Part shown: positions 52,410 through 62,894 of the stretch, one piece after another | Layout: every line of letters starts with the position of its first letter | Numbering within the stretch: position 1 is the first letter of the stretch | From: Dasypus novemcinctus | Lineage: Eukaryota > Chordata > Mammalia > Cingulata > Dasypodidae | Length of the DNA: 64,000 bases | Assembly (NCBI RefSeq): GCF_030445035.2 | Contig: NC_080673.1 | Span: forward strand, 194,165,216 to 194,229,215 | Direction: 5' to 3' | Made by a program: the position numbers and the translations under genes | Notes under the pieces: generated by a model | Seen by the model: the letters and a program-made list of their open reading frames with translations, nothing else | What the model was told of the DNA's origin: nothing | Database searches by the model: none

Positions 52410-52898
52410 TGCTTTATTTTGCAAAAGGCTGTTAAAAGCAATATACCAAAAATGAGTTGGCTTTTACAATGGGGTTTACTAACTTACAAGCTTACAGTTC
52501 TGAGGCTGAGAAAAATGTCCAAATCAAAGCATCAGGCGACATCCTTTCTCTGACAGCCAGCTGCGGCTGGCTCCTGCAGCCTTCTCTTTGCTCCTATGGT
52601 TTTCTGTCTCCCAGATTCCGTTGATTTCAGCTTCTGGATTCCAGGACTTCCTCTCTCAGCTTCTGGAGGTTTCTCTGTGTCTCTGTGGCTTTTTCCCTAT
52701 ATATTCATCCTGTTTATAAAGAACTCCAGTAAGAGGATTAAGATCTGGGGCTTTACAGAAGTAATCTAATGAAATGGCCCTTAACTGAAGTAATCTAATT
52801 AAAGGGTCCCACCTACAATCGGTTCAGACCCTCAGGAAAGGATTGATTGATTTAAGAACATAATTTTCTGGGCTCCACAAAAGACTCAAACTACCACA
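52410..52898 (-). mobile_element. MaLR-like solo LTR (variant A) splitting a MIR
   Basis: It starts TGCTTTATTTTGCAAAAGGC and ends CAAACTACCACA. Flanks are CACAG (52405-52409) and CATAG (52899-52903), a 5-base TSD with one change. It carries CCAAAAATGAGTTGGCTTTT and GTTCTGAGGCTGAG near the left end and ATCGGTTCAGACCCTCAGG near the right. It has no internal region. Confidence 0.88.
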
Positions 52899-52990
52899 CA
52901 TAGGATTCTTATTGGGATTAAATAAAATAATAGATGTGATGTGCTCAGAGTGTCCTACATAAGCACTTAAGAAATATCAGCTATTATTAA
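52899..52990 (+). mobile_element. MIR, 3' part (split copy)
   Basis: AGGATTCTTATTGGGATTAA, then AATAATAGATGTGATGTGCT and AAGAAATATCAGCTATTATT complete the MIR begun at 52255. Confidence 0.85.
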
Positions 52991-53340
52991 GGAGAAATTT
53001 AATTCTCTTGGCCAGAAGCAAGTAATCCCTTTTAGTAGGAAATTGGCTTCAATGAGGAAAATGCTTTGATAATGTCCCTTAAAGCTGAGCTTCTGGGTCT
53101 TGATGATGGTGGACCCACTGAGGATTCCTTGAAAGAAGGACCCATTATGCAAAAGAAAAGGATAAAAGGAACGTTTCAGGGGGAAGCATACGAGTTAAGA
53201 TTTGGGCTTGTTGAGCTTGTGTTGTCTGCACAAAGACCAATGGATGTTTGGTAAGTAGATGGGGAGTAAGTTCAGGGCTAGAACTATAGATATAAAACAT
53301 ATCATCTGCTGAGTATTCATATTTGAAATTTTGGCCATTT
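52991..53340. other. No recognised feature
   Basis: Unclassified, with small opposed frames at 52967-53254. Confidence 0.45.
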
Positions 53341-53344
53341 TATT

Positions 53345-53525
53345 TGTTTAGGTCACTTAATATATGGCAGCTGTTATTGATGTTTTCCCTTGTGTCAGGT
53401 GTTTCTAGACTTGCATATGTCCCCTCTGTCATTTAATCCTGACACCAACTCCTCTAAGTGGCATTATTTCCTGACATGTGAAAATTCAGTCCCAGAGAGA
53501 GTTAATTGATTTACATCTTACCCCA
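53345..53525 (-). mobile_element. MIR
   Basis: CCTTGTGTCAGGTGTTTCTA, ATTTAATCCTGACACCAACT and AAAATTCAGTCCCAGAGAGA fit reversed MIR. Confidence 0.75.
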
Positions 53526-53544
53526 CTTTTATAGTACTTAATGA

Positions 53545-53660
53545 CACAGAAGAAACACTTCAAAGCACTTGACAAATATTGATCTTGACAGGACCTTTAG
53601 GAGGTGGGCACCATGGCTGTCCTTGTTTGCTGGATGAAGACACAATGTCCAACGTTCCGC
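53545..53660 (-). mobile_element. MIR, first part (split copy)
   Basis: ACAGGACCTTTAGGAGGTGG and GGATGAAGACACAATGTCCA are reversed MIR words. They stop at the LTR beginning at about 53663 and continue at 54118. Confidence 0.65.
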
Positions 53661-53662
53661 TG

Positions 53663-54113
53663 TGTGGTGGGTTTAAAGCCGTATATACCCCAGAAAAGTA
53701 TGTTCTTACAATTAACTCTCTAATGTGGGTGTGGACTCATTGTAAATAGGATCTTTTGGTGTGGCTACTTAAGGTGAGGCCCACGTCACTCAGGGTAAAA
53801 TCTTTTACTGGAGTTCTTTATAAAGAATGGTATTCAAGTAAAGGAAGTAAACCATGGAAGCCAGAAGCTGAAAGCAAGGGAACCTGGAAGAGAAGGGAGA
53901 GACCAGTAGGTGCCACCATGTGCCTTGCCACGTGGCAGAGGAGTCAAGGATCGCTGGTAGCTGGTCTTCAGGAAGAAGGTATCACCTGATGATGCCTCAA
54001 TTTGGACATTTTTCTTGGCCTAAAACCTGTAAGCTTATAAGCTAATAAATTCCCATTGTTAAAGCCAATGCATTTCATGATATCTGCTTTAAGCAGCTTA
54101 GCAAACTAAAACA
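53663..54113 (+). mobile_element. MaLR-like solo LTR (variant A), + strand
   Basis: It starts TGTGGTGGGTTTAAAGCCGT and ends AGCAAACTAAAACA. It has CCATGTGCCTTGCCACGTGG, GTCAAGGATCGCTGGTAGCT, AATAAA at 54045 and AATTCCCATTGTTAAAGCCA. It is the reverse complement of the layout at 41736-42201. I see no clear 5-base TSD. It splits a MIR. Confidence 0.88.
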
Positions 54114-54117
54114 CACC

Positions 54118-54190
54118 GTTAGGAAGTGACTGAGCTCACACAGCCTGACTCTGAGTCTGCTTTCTTAACTGCTTTCTTATGGATGTCCCC
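54118..54190 (-). mobile_element. MIR, second part (split copy)
   Basis: TTAGGAAGTGACTGAGCTCA and CACAGCCTGACTCTGAGTCT complete the MIR begun at 53545. Confidence 0.75.
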
Positions 54191-54685
54191 CCTGAGGCAC
54201 CTGCCCAAGTTTCATAACTCTAAGCAGATGATCTAGAATTCCAGGTTGGCTCTGTCTCATTTCAAGTCCCTGCTCCACAGAGTCTGCTTCCCAGGGGGTA
54301 GTCTTCTCTGGGGCAGAGAGGACAAAGGGCCACATAAAAAGAATTTCCTATTGGGTCTGAACAGCCTGGCTTTATCTACCTCACATCTTACACCATAACT
54401 TTCCAAATGCCTGCAATACTAGTCTCTGTTCATGTTTCCGCCCTTGAATTTGGTTTCCCTGGACTCCTTACCAGCATGTTGAACTATAGCTTTCTTCCCT
54501 CAGCTATGACTTAGAGGGTCTAAGAGCAGCCTTCTGGGTAGCTCCTAACTAGACCTAGCTGCAGGTACTGCTATTTCATAAAGACAGAATATTTTAGCCT
54601 ATCAAGAAGATCCAGGCAGTAGAAGGGGATGAGAGATTCGATAGAGAATAATGTCATGAAGGTGGAGAAGGGGACGGGGGGAGAA
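54191..54685. other. No recognised feature
   Basis: Unclassified DNA. Confidence 0.45.
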
Positions 54686-54689
54686 CTAT

Positions 54690-54820
54690 CTTTTATTGAC
54701 CGCTTAATTTTTGTTTTGCACTGTGCATCCTTCTTCACATATATTCTCTCATTTAACTACACAGCAAACTTCTATAGGAGGGATTATTATTCCTGTGTCA
54801 GAGAGGAAGACAAAAGTTTT
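54690..54820 (-). mobile_element. MIR fragment
   Basis: TATTGACCGCTTAATTTTTG, TATTCTCTCATTTAACTACA and GGATTATTATTCCTGTGTCA fit reversed MIR. Confidence 0.65.
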
Positions 54821-54827
54821 TATAATA

Positions 54828-55145
54828 TGTGGTGGTGATGGTAGCAGACCATTACGGACATGATTAACAGCACTGGATTATGTATTTGAATCTGATTAAA
54901 AGAGGAAAAGTTAAGTTGTATATATAGTACTAAAATAAAATTTCTTTTTAAAAACCATGGAACTGCACAACAAAAACAGTGAGTCCTAAGTTAAACCAAG
55001 GACTATTGTTAATAGTACAATTTTAAAAACTTGCTTTCATCAATTATAACAAATATACCACACAAACACAAAGTATTAATAACAAGGTGGTACATGGGAA
55101 TCCTGTATTTTATGCATGATTGTTCTGCAAATCCACAACTTCTAA
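54828..55145 (+). mobile_element. L1 3' end, older lineage, same type as 2785-3065
   Basis: GTGGTGGTGATGGTAGCAGA, TAACAGCACTGGATTATGTA, ACCATGGAACTGCACAACAA, and ACAAGGTGGTACATGGGAAT follow the 2785-3065 sequence in order. No A tail is obvious. Confidence 0.8.
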
Positions 55146-55206
55146 ACCAGTCCTATAGGCTGAAATTGGTGTCCCCACCATTCCATCAGAGTATCCACTG
55201 CATTCT

Positions 55207-55219
55207 TAAAGGCAAGCTC
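55207..55219. repeat. Left target-site duplication of a recent L1
   Basis: TAAAGGCAAGCTC occurs again at 55703-55715, with no mismatch over 13 bases. Confidence 0.95.
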
Positions 55220-55702
55220 CAATACTGGAAGTGGGAGGAGTGCATCCAGTACCCATGTGGAATCTAAGCCCTCACTTGACATAGGTGTGCAATGGACACA
55301 ACCAATCCAATGTCCACAGAGAAAATGTGGAATGGGTGTGGGAAGGGTAGCCATGGTGGCTGCTGGGTGTGGGGAACGGGAGGAAGAGATGAGATGTGGA
55401 GGCGTTTTCGGGACGTGGAGTTGTCCTGGATAGTGCTTCACGGACAATTACGGGACATTGTAGATCCCCCCAGGGCCCACTGGATGGAACGTGAGAGAGT
55501 CTGGGCTATGATGTGGACCATTGACTATGGGGTACAGTGATGCTCAGAGATGAACTTACCAGGTGCAATGGATGTGTCATGATGATGGGAGAGAGTGTTG
55601 CTGTGGGGGGAGTGGGGGGCGGGGGTGGTGGGGTTGAATGGGACCTCATATTTTTTTTAATGTAATTAAAAATAAATAAATAAATAATTAGAAAATAAAA
55701 AA
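55220..55702 (+). mobile_element. Recent 5'-truncated L1 (3' UTR only)
   Basis: A 480-base insertion of the younger lineage L1 3' UTR: CACAACCAATCCAATGTCCA, GGAGGCGTTTTCGGGACGTG, CACGGACAATTACGGGACAT and TGTCATGATGATGGGAGAGA. A G-rich tract lies at 55613-55641 and a tail of AAAATAAATAAATAAATAAT follows. It is bounded by 13-base identical TSDs. Two opposed frames (55142-55447 and 55292-55540) are UTR sequence. Confidence 0.96.
55613..55641 (+). repeat. G-rich tract in the L1 3' UTR, quadruplex-type
   Basis: Four or more G-runs of at least four bases, separated by one to four bases, are present. The reversed copies (48161-48188 and 49156-49181) have the same C-rich tract. Confidence 0.9.
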
Positions 55703-55715
55703 TAAAGGCAAGCTC

Positions 55716-55875
55716 GGCAATGATTTCTAATCAGGTCGAGTTTGCTGTTGTTTTTCCATTGACTCTAAAGAATAGTCATTCCATTACCCCTCCACACACA
55801 TCCCTCAAAGCAGGGAAAGGGTGAGATTTCACAGCCATGAGCAGAGGTGAAAGGGGCATGGCTTTGAAACAAGCT
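55716..55875. other. No recognised feature
   Basis: A short unclassified interval. Confidence 0.4.
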
Positions 55876-55879
55876 AGAC

Positions 55880-56035
55880 CTGATTTAAAAGCCTAATTTC
55901 TGAGAGTTTCTTTAGTTGTAAAGTAATACCCATCGTGCAGTGTTACTGTGAGGACTAAATGTAACGTATGTAATGTAATGAGCACAATGCCCTACATGGA
56001 CCCGGTGCTTAATAAAGGATTCCTATATATTATCA
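55880..56035 (+). mobile_element. MIR
   Basis: AGTGTTACTGTGAGGACTAA, ATGTAATGAGCACAATGCCC and GGTGCTTAATAAAGGATTCC fit MIR. Confidence 0.8.
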
Positions 56036-56765
56036 GACTATTTTATTGGTCTGTACTCTTTTTCTCCCTCAATGCTTTCACATATGCACATGAACACATA
56101 TTTCTGAATTTCTGAGTCCCATTTGGTGGGCAAGTTCAGGAAGCCCTGTGTATATGTTAGCAATCTTGTCCCTTGAGGCACAACAAAAAATGGAGTGTGG
56201 TTAGAAATGTAACTCTAAGCCATTACAGAAGATGGACTAACCCTGTGTAATATATCCATTTGTTTAATTGTAGTGGAAAGAATAACAGACTAGGTGTCTG
56301 GGCTTCTGGTCTTGCTTCTGCCAAACCATGTACTATCCTGACATTGAGAACGTGTAGTGGGCATCAGACCAAGGGCTTACCAGGTACCAAATCACTTAAT
56401 GGCTCCCAAAGGGGAAAGGCATCTGAACACATGGGGCTTCACTCTACCCCTCAAGAGAAAAAGAACTAGTAACTGTGCCTCAGATCTCTACTCACTCATA
56501 TTGTAGGCAGGTATTCTCTGCTTCTTACGGGGGAAGGCTCTGCCTCTTCATGAGAGGTGAGTGGATCTTAGGCTCTGCCTAAGTCAGTAGAATTCAGTGA
56601 GGAAACTTTAGGAAGCCCTGTGTTTACAGATGTCTCCCACACTCATCAGTTCAGCTGAGCTTTCCATCTCCACCCATGTGGTTCTTATGTCTATTTTCCA
56701 AGGTGTTCCAGACACACCAGGAATGATAGGGGTGTTACTTAATGACCCCATAAGCTCCAACAAAA
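56036..56765. other. No recognised feature
   Basis: Unclassified, without a gene-like frame. Confidence 0.45.
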
Positions 56766-56769
56766 GGTG

Positions 56770-56902
56770 TTTCTGTTCCTATTTTATATCTAAAATCAGA
56801 GAAGTTACTTAACTTGCCTAGAGCTGTAAAGATGGCAAGTTGTGAAGGTGGAATTGAACCAAGTTCCCTTTGCTCCAAAACTGTGTACCATACTCTATAC
56901 CA
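56770..56902 (-). mobile_element. MIR fragment
   Basis: GAAGTTACTTAACTTGCCTA, GAGCTGTAAAGATGGCAAGT and GGAATTGAACCAAGTTCCCT fit reversed MIR. Confidence 0.8.
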
Positions 56903-57101
56903 GGGGTGCTTAACCTTTTCTATTCCATGGACCCCTTTGCCAGCCAGATGAAAACCACGGACCCCTTACCAAGTCCACACTATACTGCGTATTATTTAAT
57001 AAATATATCATGCCTGCTCCAACATGTCCCACAAGAATAATAGTTTTATGAATTTCAATTCAAACTCAGGGACCCCTTATTAGGAACTACTGCTCCATTC
57101 T
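56903..57101. mobile_element. hAT-like element with terminal inverted repeats
   Basis: The left end CAGGGGTGCTTAACCTTTTC and right end TAGGAACTACTG (reversed CAGTAGTTCCTA) form imperfect hAT-type inverted repeats. ATGGACCCCTTTGCCAG and GGACCCCTTACC are diagnostic internal words. Flanks CTCTATAC (left) and CTCCATTC (right) agree at 6 of 8 bases, which fits a decayed 8-base TSD. Confidence 0.75.
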
Positions 57102-57625
57102 GTGCTGCCTTCCCACAGAGGACATTTTCCAACGTTGAGTTAACTTGAATCAGCAATTTCCTGATCACAGAAGAGTCTGAGGAATTAACCTTTCTCTCTT
57201 GCTCTTGGTTTTCATAACAGCAAAATCAAGAGTTTAGACTAAAAACCAAGAAGATTCCTCCCAGAGCAAAGTCCTGTGATTCTGGGATTCTCCCTTGGTT
57301 CACACTTATCCTCCCCCTACATCAGCTGTGAAGTAGGTCCAATAGATTTTAAACTTCTGGAGGCAGAGAAGTTTCCTCAGTGAGAACTAAAAAATTTAAG
57401 TATAATGAAATCTATGAATTAAAAAATCAATAAATTAATAAATTAATGAAAATTAAAATCAGAACTGATCTGGTTAAAGTGGCAGTTAGCATGCAGCTAA
57501 ACACTTCCAGCCATGGCCACCGTTGCATTTGACTTTGGGGCATCTCTGCACAAATAGAGAGCACCCAAAAACTGAACTGGTAAATCACTGGAATGTCAGG
57601 AATAATATGAACTACAGAGCCAGAA
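57102..57625. other. No recognised feature
   Basis: Unclassified DNA. Confidence 0.45.
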
Positions 57626-57639
57626 GTCTCAGCCACAGA

Positions 57640-57815
57640 ATTTATGAACTGTGCATGCTCAGCAAATCAGTAAATGCTAAACATTTCTGAACCTTGGATT
57701 TTCATCTTAAATTAGGAGTAATACTGTCTTCTTGGTAGCTGTGATGCAAATGTTTTGGAAAATGTCAAGCACAATACAAATGTTAACCATTAGTATCAAT
57801 AAGGTAGCATTATTT
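57640..57815 (+). mobile_element. MIR fragment
   Basis: ACCTTGGATTTTCATCTTAA, AATTAGGAGTAATACTGTCT, AATGTCAAGCACAATACAAA and GTTAACCATTAGTATC fit MIR. Confidence 0.7.
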
Positions 57816-57965
57816 TTTTCATTGATAAGCTCATACCTTTCTATGAAATGCAGTTGAAAATTACCAGGGGATTCCATCTTAAAAGAAGCATGTTAGTTAC
57901 TTGAAGCCTGGTAGAAGTTCAACTCAGGTCAAACAGGGTTAAAGGCGAGAGGGTTTGGAGAGTTT

Positions 57966-58374
57966 TGTTGTGGGTTGGCTTGTGTTCTCCAGAAAGCCAT
58001 GTTTGACTCCTTACCGCTGGTCTGTGAAGGTGACCTTATATGGAAATAGGATCTACTAAGCTGTTATTAGTTAAGATGAGGCTGAACTGGAGTAGGGTGG
58101 GCCATAGCTTGCATGACTGGTGTCCTTATAAGAAGGGGAGAATTGGGCACAGAGACAAGGGGAGAATGCCATGAGGTGACTGAAGCAGAAAATGTGAAGG
58201 ATTGATGGTAAGTTACCACCAGGAGTGGGAATTGGAACAGATTTTTCCCTGTAGACTTCAGAATAAGCACAGCCCTGCCAACCCCTGGATTTTGGACTTC
58301 TAGACTCAAGAACTGTTGTTATTTTAGGCTACTCAGTTGGTGGTACTTTGTTCCAGCATCCGCAGGAAACTGAG
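57966..58374 (+). mobile_element. MLT1-type LTR (ERVL-MaLR)
   Basis: It begins TGTTGTGGGTTGGCTTGTGT and includes GTGACCTTATATGGAAATAG, GGAGTAGGGTGGGCCATAGC, TGACTGGTGTCCTTATAAGA, ACAGCCCTGCCAACCCCTGG and GGACTTCTAGACTCAAGAAC. Near the end is TTGGTGGTACTTTGTTCCAG. This is a typical MLT1 in + orientation. The last A/TA/CA end is diverged. Confidence 0.92.
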
Positions 58375-59404
58375 AAAAGGCTGATTCCTTGGGTTGTGCT
58401 GAGATGGTGTTTCCCTGGGAGTGAGCTTTTAACAAGGCAGGAATAGACCTTCCAATCCCCACAGCTTCTCAACAGCTCCCATAATGCTAATATTCTCCAT
58501 GCAATTGAGTAACGCATGTGTTTTCAATGTCATGCAACTTCGTGCTGTGATTTGAAAATTTTGCATGTGGCAAACCACTCACTTTACAGAAGGAATGTTA
58601 GATATTAGTCACTTTTCTTCCTTCTACTGCCTTTAGTAATAATAGATTGGACATAGTTTTTCCAGTGAATTTTTAAATATCTCTTAGGAAGAATATCTAC
58701 TTTCTGACCCTTAACTTCCCCAGAGAAAATTCATCATTTCCTTCTCCATTATTCTATTGCACTTTATATTCTTGTATTTATATCTCTGCTGTAAAGCTTA
58801 CTAAACTGCATTGCACAATGAATTTATGTGTCTATGTTCCATTTTAACCAAACTTTCTGAGGGCAGAGATAGGTCCCCTTATTTGCTTCTTAATTTTCTG
58901 AACTTAAAATATCTTCCTGGCTCTTTCAGACTGATTTTCATCCTAGTACTTCCAGTGACCTGATTCCTAGGTCTAGAGATAAGAGAATTTCAAAGGCATA
59001 TATTAAGAACAAGAAACCTCAGTAGAACATGCAATGCTAAGTAAGCTTAGCAGGAGTTTTGTGGCTGCCACACATCCTTTCATTTATCTTTTAATGACAC
59101 TTTGGGAACCTATTATGTATTTGCTACACTCAAAACCTCAATCTACTATCAATTCTCTTCTTTCCAGATGGTCTTGCCACCAACATTTCTGAGGTGAAAT
59201 CTTTCAACTTTCCTACTTCTTCTTAAAATATCACATTATTTTCATCTTTCTCCTCATTTTCATATCTTAAAGAAGTTCATTTCTTTCCTTTTTGACATTT
59301 ATCCATTTCTGTTCCCTTGTTATATTCCTTTTTTACTCTTCCATCTTCTATCCACTTGTTTCTTGGTTTATTCTCCTTGACATTGAATTCTTTCAAAGGC
59401 CTCC
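58375..59404. other. Unclassified, AT- and pyrimidine-rich
   Basis: Nothing assignable with confidence. The T/C-rich run at 59270-59404 may be old L1 on the minus strand. Confidence 0.4.
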
Positions 59405-59424
59405 TTAAAAAATGCTTCCCTCAA

Positions 59425-59880
59425 TCAAACAAAGATGGCAGCATAAGACATTCCAGGGTCTTGCACCCCAACAGAAGCTTTGGACAACTAGCAAAACTGG
59501 CAGAGGCATCGTCCTGAATACTCCAGAAAACAAAGCCTTGCAGTAACTGGGAGAGTGCCATATTAAGAAAATGCAACTTTAAAAGAAGTAGAAACTTGTG
59601 GCACCCTTGATGGCCTCTCTTCTTCCCTTTCCCAGCTTGGTAAGGAACCAGCCTACGCTTCCACTGTAGATCTCTGCTTCTGTTTAGAGAAAGAGGCATA
59701 ACCCCTATATGTGGAATACCTGTATGACTGTGCCAGTCTGTCAGGTAGCAGCTTGAAAGAGTGCACCATGAACCTCATTTCTGATTCACCCTCCCAGAAC
59801 TGGATCTGTAGGTGAAAGCAGCTTGCAGTCAGCTAAAGCTGTATATGAATAAACCCATTCTTGCCCAGAGACATGTTTTC
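59425..59880 (+). mobile_element. Possible L1 5' UTR or LTR-like element
   Basis: CAAAGATGGCAGCATAAGAC at the start recalls the CAAGATGGCGGC beginning of L1 5' UTRs and related elements. TTGCAGTAACTGGGAGAGTG follows. The end has GAATAAACCCATTCTTGCCC, an AATAAA context more like an LTR. I could not decide between the two. Confidence 0.35.
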
Positions 59881-61135
59881 TTGATATGCCTTCTTTTTAA
59901 AATTTGACAACTCAATGCTTTTTTTCAATTTCGGGAAACACCATTATTTCTTTGGTTATCGTTTTCCTCATTCTCTTCCTCTGTTCAATCTTGTTTTTCT
60001 CTCCTTTACTTTTCTTAACTTCTCTTTCATATTTTCCATCTCCTATCTCTTTGTGCACCTTCTGGTTGTTTTCCTCAAATGTTCTCTCTTCAACTGTGTC
60101 TAGTTTACTGTTTAATGAGTTTTAATTCCATTTACTATAATTCTTCAGTATTAGATTTTTAAAAATTTATTTTCAAATGTACTTGTTTTTCCTTTTTGCT
60201 CAAACTGTCCTGTATGTTAAACAATTTTCCCTTCTTTATTTATTTCAATATTTTAATGGCCCTTTCTGATTATAGTGTTATCACTGGCTGTTTAGATGTA
60301 AGTACTCCTATGTACTGAGTCTGTTGGATTTTTATTTTAACATTTGCTATCTTTGGGTGCTTTGTAATTTTTTTTCAAAGATGTGCATTCATCTTTAATG
60401 GGACCTGTCACTCATAGGAGTCTCATTTGGACATTGGATGGTAGAACTCCCTAAGAGAACCTGTGCTTTTTTCTCTGCATGGTCCTAAAAGAAGATGAAA
60501 TATACATAAGTTTTAAAAAATAAATCCAAATGAATGTACTTGCTAAAACAAAGAGGTACTAACACATCAGGCAGAATATCATAAGTTCTCTTAGGAGTAG
60601 CTCAAGGAAGGATTTGTAATTAATTGACTTGAGGGTTTTGGAAGAAAGCATTGATGAGAAATTGCACTCCACAGATGAGACATTCTGCCATCAGTGCCTC
60701 TTCAGAGTGGAGTTTTTGCTATTAGAGTCATATGAACAGAAATATTTCAAGAGCATTGGTAAAGATGTCAAAGGATCTTGTGGATTTGATAGAACTCAAA
60801 CAAATGTGGAGACTGAGACTCTTGAAGGTGTAATCATTTATCATGTCAGCAACTGGGGTGGTTCTAACATGGGAAAGGCTTCAGAAACTGGAAGCTTGGG
60901 GACTCTAATGCAGCTTACAAGGCTGGCTTTTAAAAACTCTTCTGTAACTCAATGAGTATGTAATATTGATTAATACTCTTATTGCCTTTCAGAAATGAAA
61001 TACAATTCATTCAAGAATTTAAAAAATACACCAACAGCAACATCCCTGCTCCTTATAATACCGAGAATTTAACCAGTGTTAATTCAGAATCCTGACCTTA
61101 ATATTTGCACTTGTTTTCAATTGTGCTTCACTAAA
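59881..61135. other. Unclassified, possibly old L1; holds a 108-codon frame
   Basis: 59900-60400 is T-rich with L1-like antisense composition. The frame at 60629-60955 (+) begins MRVLEESIDEKLHS and has no assignable domain. It lacks a visible poly(A) remnant or TSD, so a processed copy is not supported. Confidence 0.35.
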
Positions 61136-61139
61136 GTTT

Positions 61140-61300
61140 ACATCTCACCTTTATGACTTAACCAACTGTATTTCCTTTGCCAAATTATTCATCTGATCTG
61201 AGGCTCAGTTTCCTCATTTGTAAAACCAGAATATTAATTGTACCTACCCTTAGGGTTGTTTGGGGATTAAAGAGATAATGTTCATGGAATGGGAGCACAG
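61140..61300 (+). mobile_element. MIR
   Basis: AGGCTCAGTTTCCTCATTTG, CTACCCTTAGGGTTGTTTGG and GGATTAAAGAGATAATGTTC are clear MIR words. Confidence 0.9.
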
Positions 61301-61885
61301 TTTCTCACTCCAAGAGAGAGGAGTTATTATTATTATTTTCAATCTCTCCAACTAGAGATCAATTGTCTAAAGTTTTCCTTCCAGGTAAATTTCTTGTCAA
61401 AGATACAATCTAACTTCTCAGGAAGTCCCAGAAAGGGGATCTAGTTCCTGTAAGAGCCACAGGAAAAAACAAAACAAAACAAAAAACTCTTCACTAAGCC
61501 GTCTTTTGCATCAGTAGCTGCAGCAGTCCACAGCTGAATAACTCCATTCTGGCCCTGATATGTGGTCTCAAGTACAGAAAAAACCTTGTGATGCAGGAAC
61601 CAATAAAGCTGCAAATTCCCTTGCCCCAAGCATGTAAACCATTTGCACGATGAGAGCTCATAACCCCTGAGCTTTCTAAAGCCTTCTGAGTAATGTAGAA
61701 ATATGCAGAGGGCAGACTATTTTTAAGCTAGCTGATATCTGGGAATGGAGAGCAGCCATTACCAGTGGCGCACAGAGGGAAACAATGAAAAACTGAAACG
61801 ATTAGAGTCTTAGGTTGTCTATAGTACCACAGAAAGAAATAAGTGGGGGGTTTTAAAGAAGATTCTCGAAAACACAGTATCTACA
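61301..61885. other. No recognised feature
   Basis: Unclassified, with a short TTATTATTATTATTTT run at 61324-61339. Confidence 0.45.
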
Positions 61886-61889
61886 GGAG

Positions 61890-62060
61890 AGTTTGGTACA
61901 GGGGGCTCTCAACCTGAACCCATATGACCTGGATTTGAATCTCAGCACTCCCACTCAGCAGCCTTGTTTGGCCATGAACACTTAATGTATGTTCCAAAAA
62001 TATCAAGGTTGTCATCAGTAAAATAGGGACAAAAGTATCTAGCTGAAAGAGCCATTAGAG
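61890..62060 (+). mobile_element. MIR
   Basis: GACCTGGATTTGAATCTCAG, CCTTGTTTGGCCATGAACAC and GTCATCAGTAAAATAGGGAC fit MIR. Confidence 0.8.
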
Positions 62061-62089
62061 AGTGACTTTACATAGGCTACCTCCATTCA

Positions 62090-62200
62090 TTCACGTTTTC
62101 ATTGATATACTAATTTGTTCTAGAAATAGTTAATGTGTGTGAGGCACTCGGGTGGGTTCTAGGAAAATAGAGATGAACAAGAATCTGACCCATCTGATTC
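62090..62200 (-). mobile_element. L2 fragment
   Basis: GTGTGTGAGGCACTCGGGTG and TAGGAAAATAGAGATGAACA fit the reversed L2 3' end. Confidence 0.6.
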
Positions 62201-62500
62201 CATTACACCATTGGACTTTAAAATTTTGTGCGTGTTATGCTTTTTTTGGCAAGTGAATCCTGCTTGTCATTCCAGGATATGAAACATTAAATCTATAGCT
62301 GCTCTGGTAGAAGTGATATCAGTAGGTTTGACGTCCCTGCCCAATCAGTTTCCTCTTAACTCCCAGGGAGGCTCCTGTGTAGCTGGGGCTTCACGGGGGC
62401 TAAAACGTCAGAGGACAAATCCTAGCGGCTTTGGAGTAACCCATGTATTTTTCAGTAGGCTGATGAGAATGCCAGAAACTTAAATCCCAGAGGAATCTGT
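62201..62500. other. No recognised feature
   Basis: Unclassified. Confidence 0.4.
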
Positions 62501-62504
62501 TGAG

Positions 62505-62605
62505 TAGCCTAGCCTAGTGTAAACTGGCCTTGAGTTTTGCACTTAGCACAGCACCTGGTATTTAGAGAGGGGCTTGGCATGTATTTGCTGAATAAATCAG
62601 TAGGT
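62505..62605 (+). mobile_element. L2 3' end
   Basis: TAGCACAGCACCTGGTATTT and GGCATGTATTTGCTGAATAA fit the L2 terminus. Confidence 0.75.
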
Positions 62606-62890
62606 TCTGCATGCTGTGGTGGGAAGGAGGAGGCATCTCCACATCCCCCCACCGGAGACAGCACAATCAACTAAGGGCCAGTTGTTGGGCTTTGAAATCC
62701 ATGACCGTGTGGGCCCCGAGGCCACGCTTCCCATGGGCAGCACACCACCGATGACGGGGCGTGGTGAGTGTACTGGGTCAGGGACACCAAGGAGATCTGG
62801 GACTTCTCGGATGAATGACTTTGTCTCAAGGACTCCCCAGTGGTTTTTCTGAATCCTCTTTTGACCGCATGGTAGCCTAGGTTTCTGATA
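62606..62890. other. Unclassified, somewhat CpG-rich
   Basis: A short GC-richer stretch (62650-62770) with opposed frames of 78 and 83 codons, neither with a domain. It is a possible unique sequence. Confidence 0.4.
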
Positions 62891-62894
62891 TTAA

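Noticed and set aside
59425..59880. Start of a full-length L1 (5' UTR)
   Set aside because: No ORF1 follows, and the end looks like an LTR with AATAAA, so I list it only as tentative.
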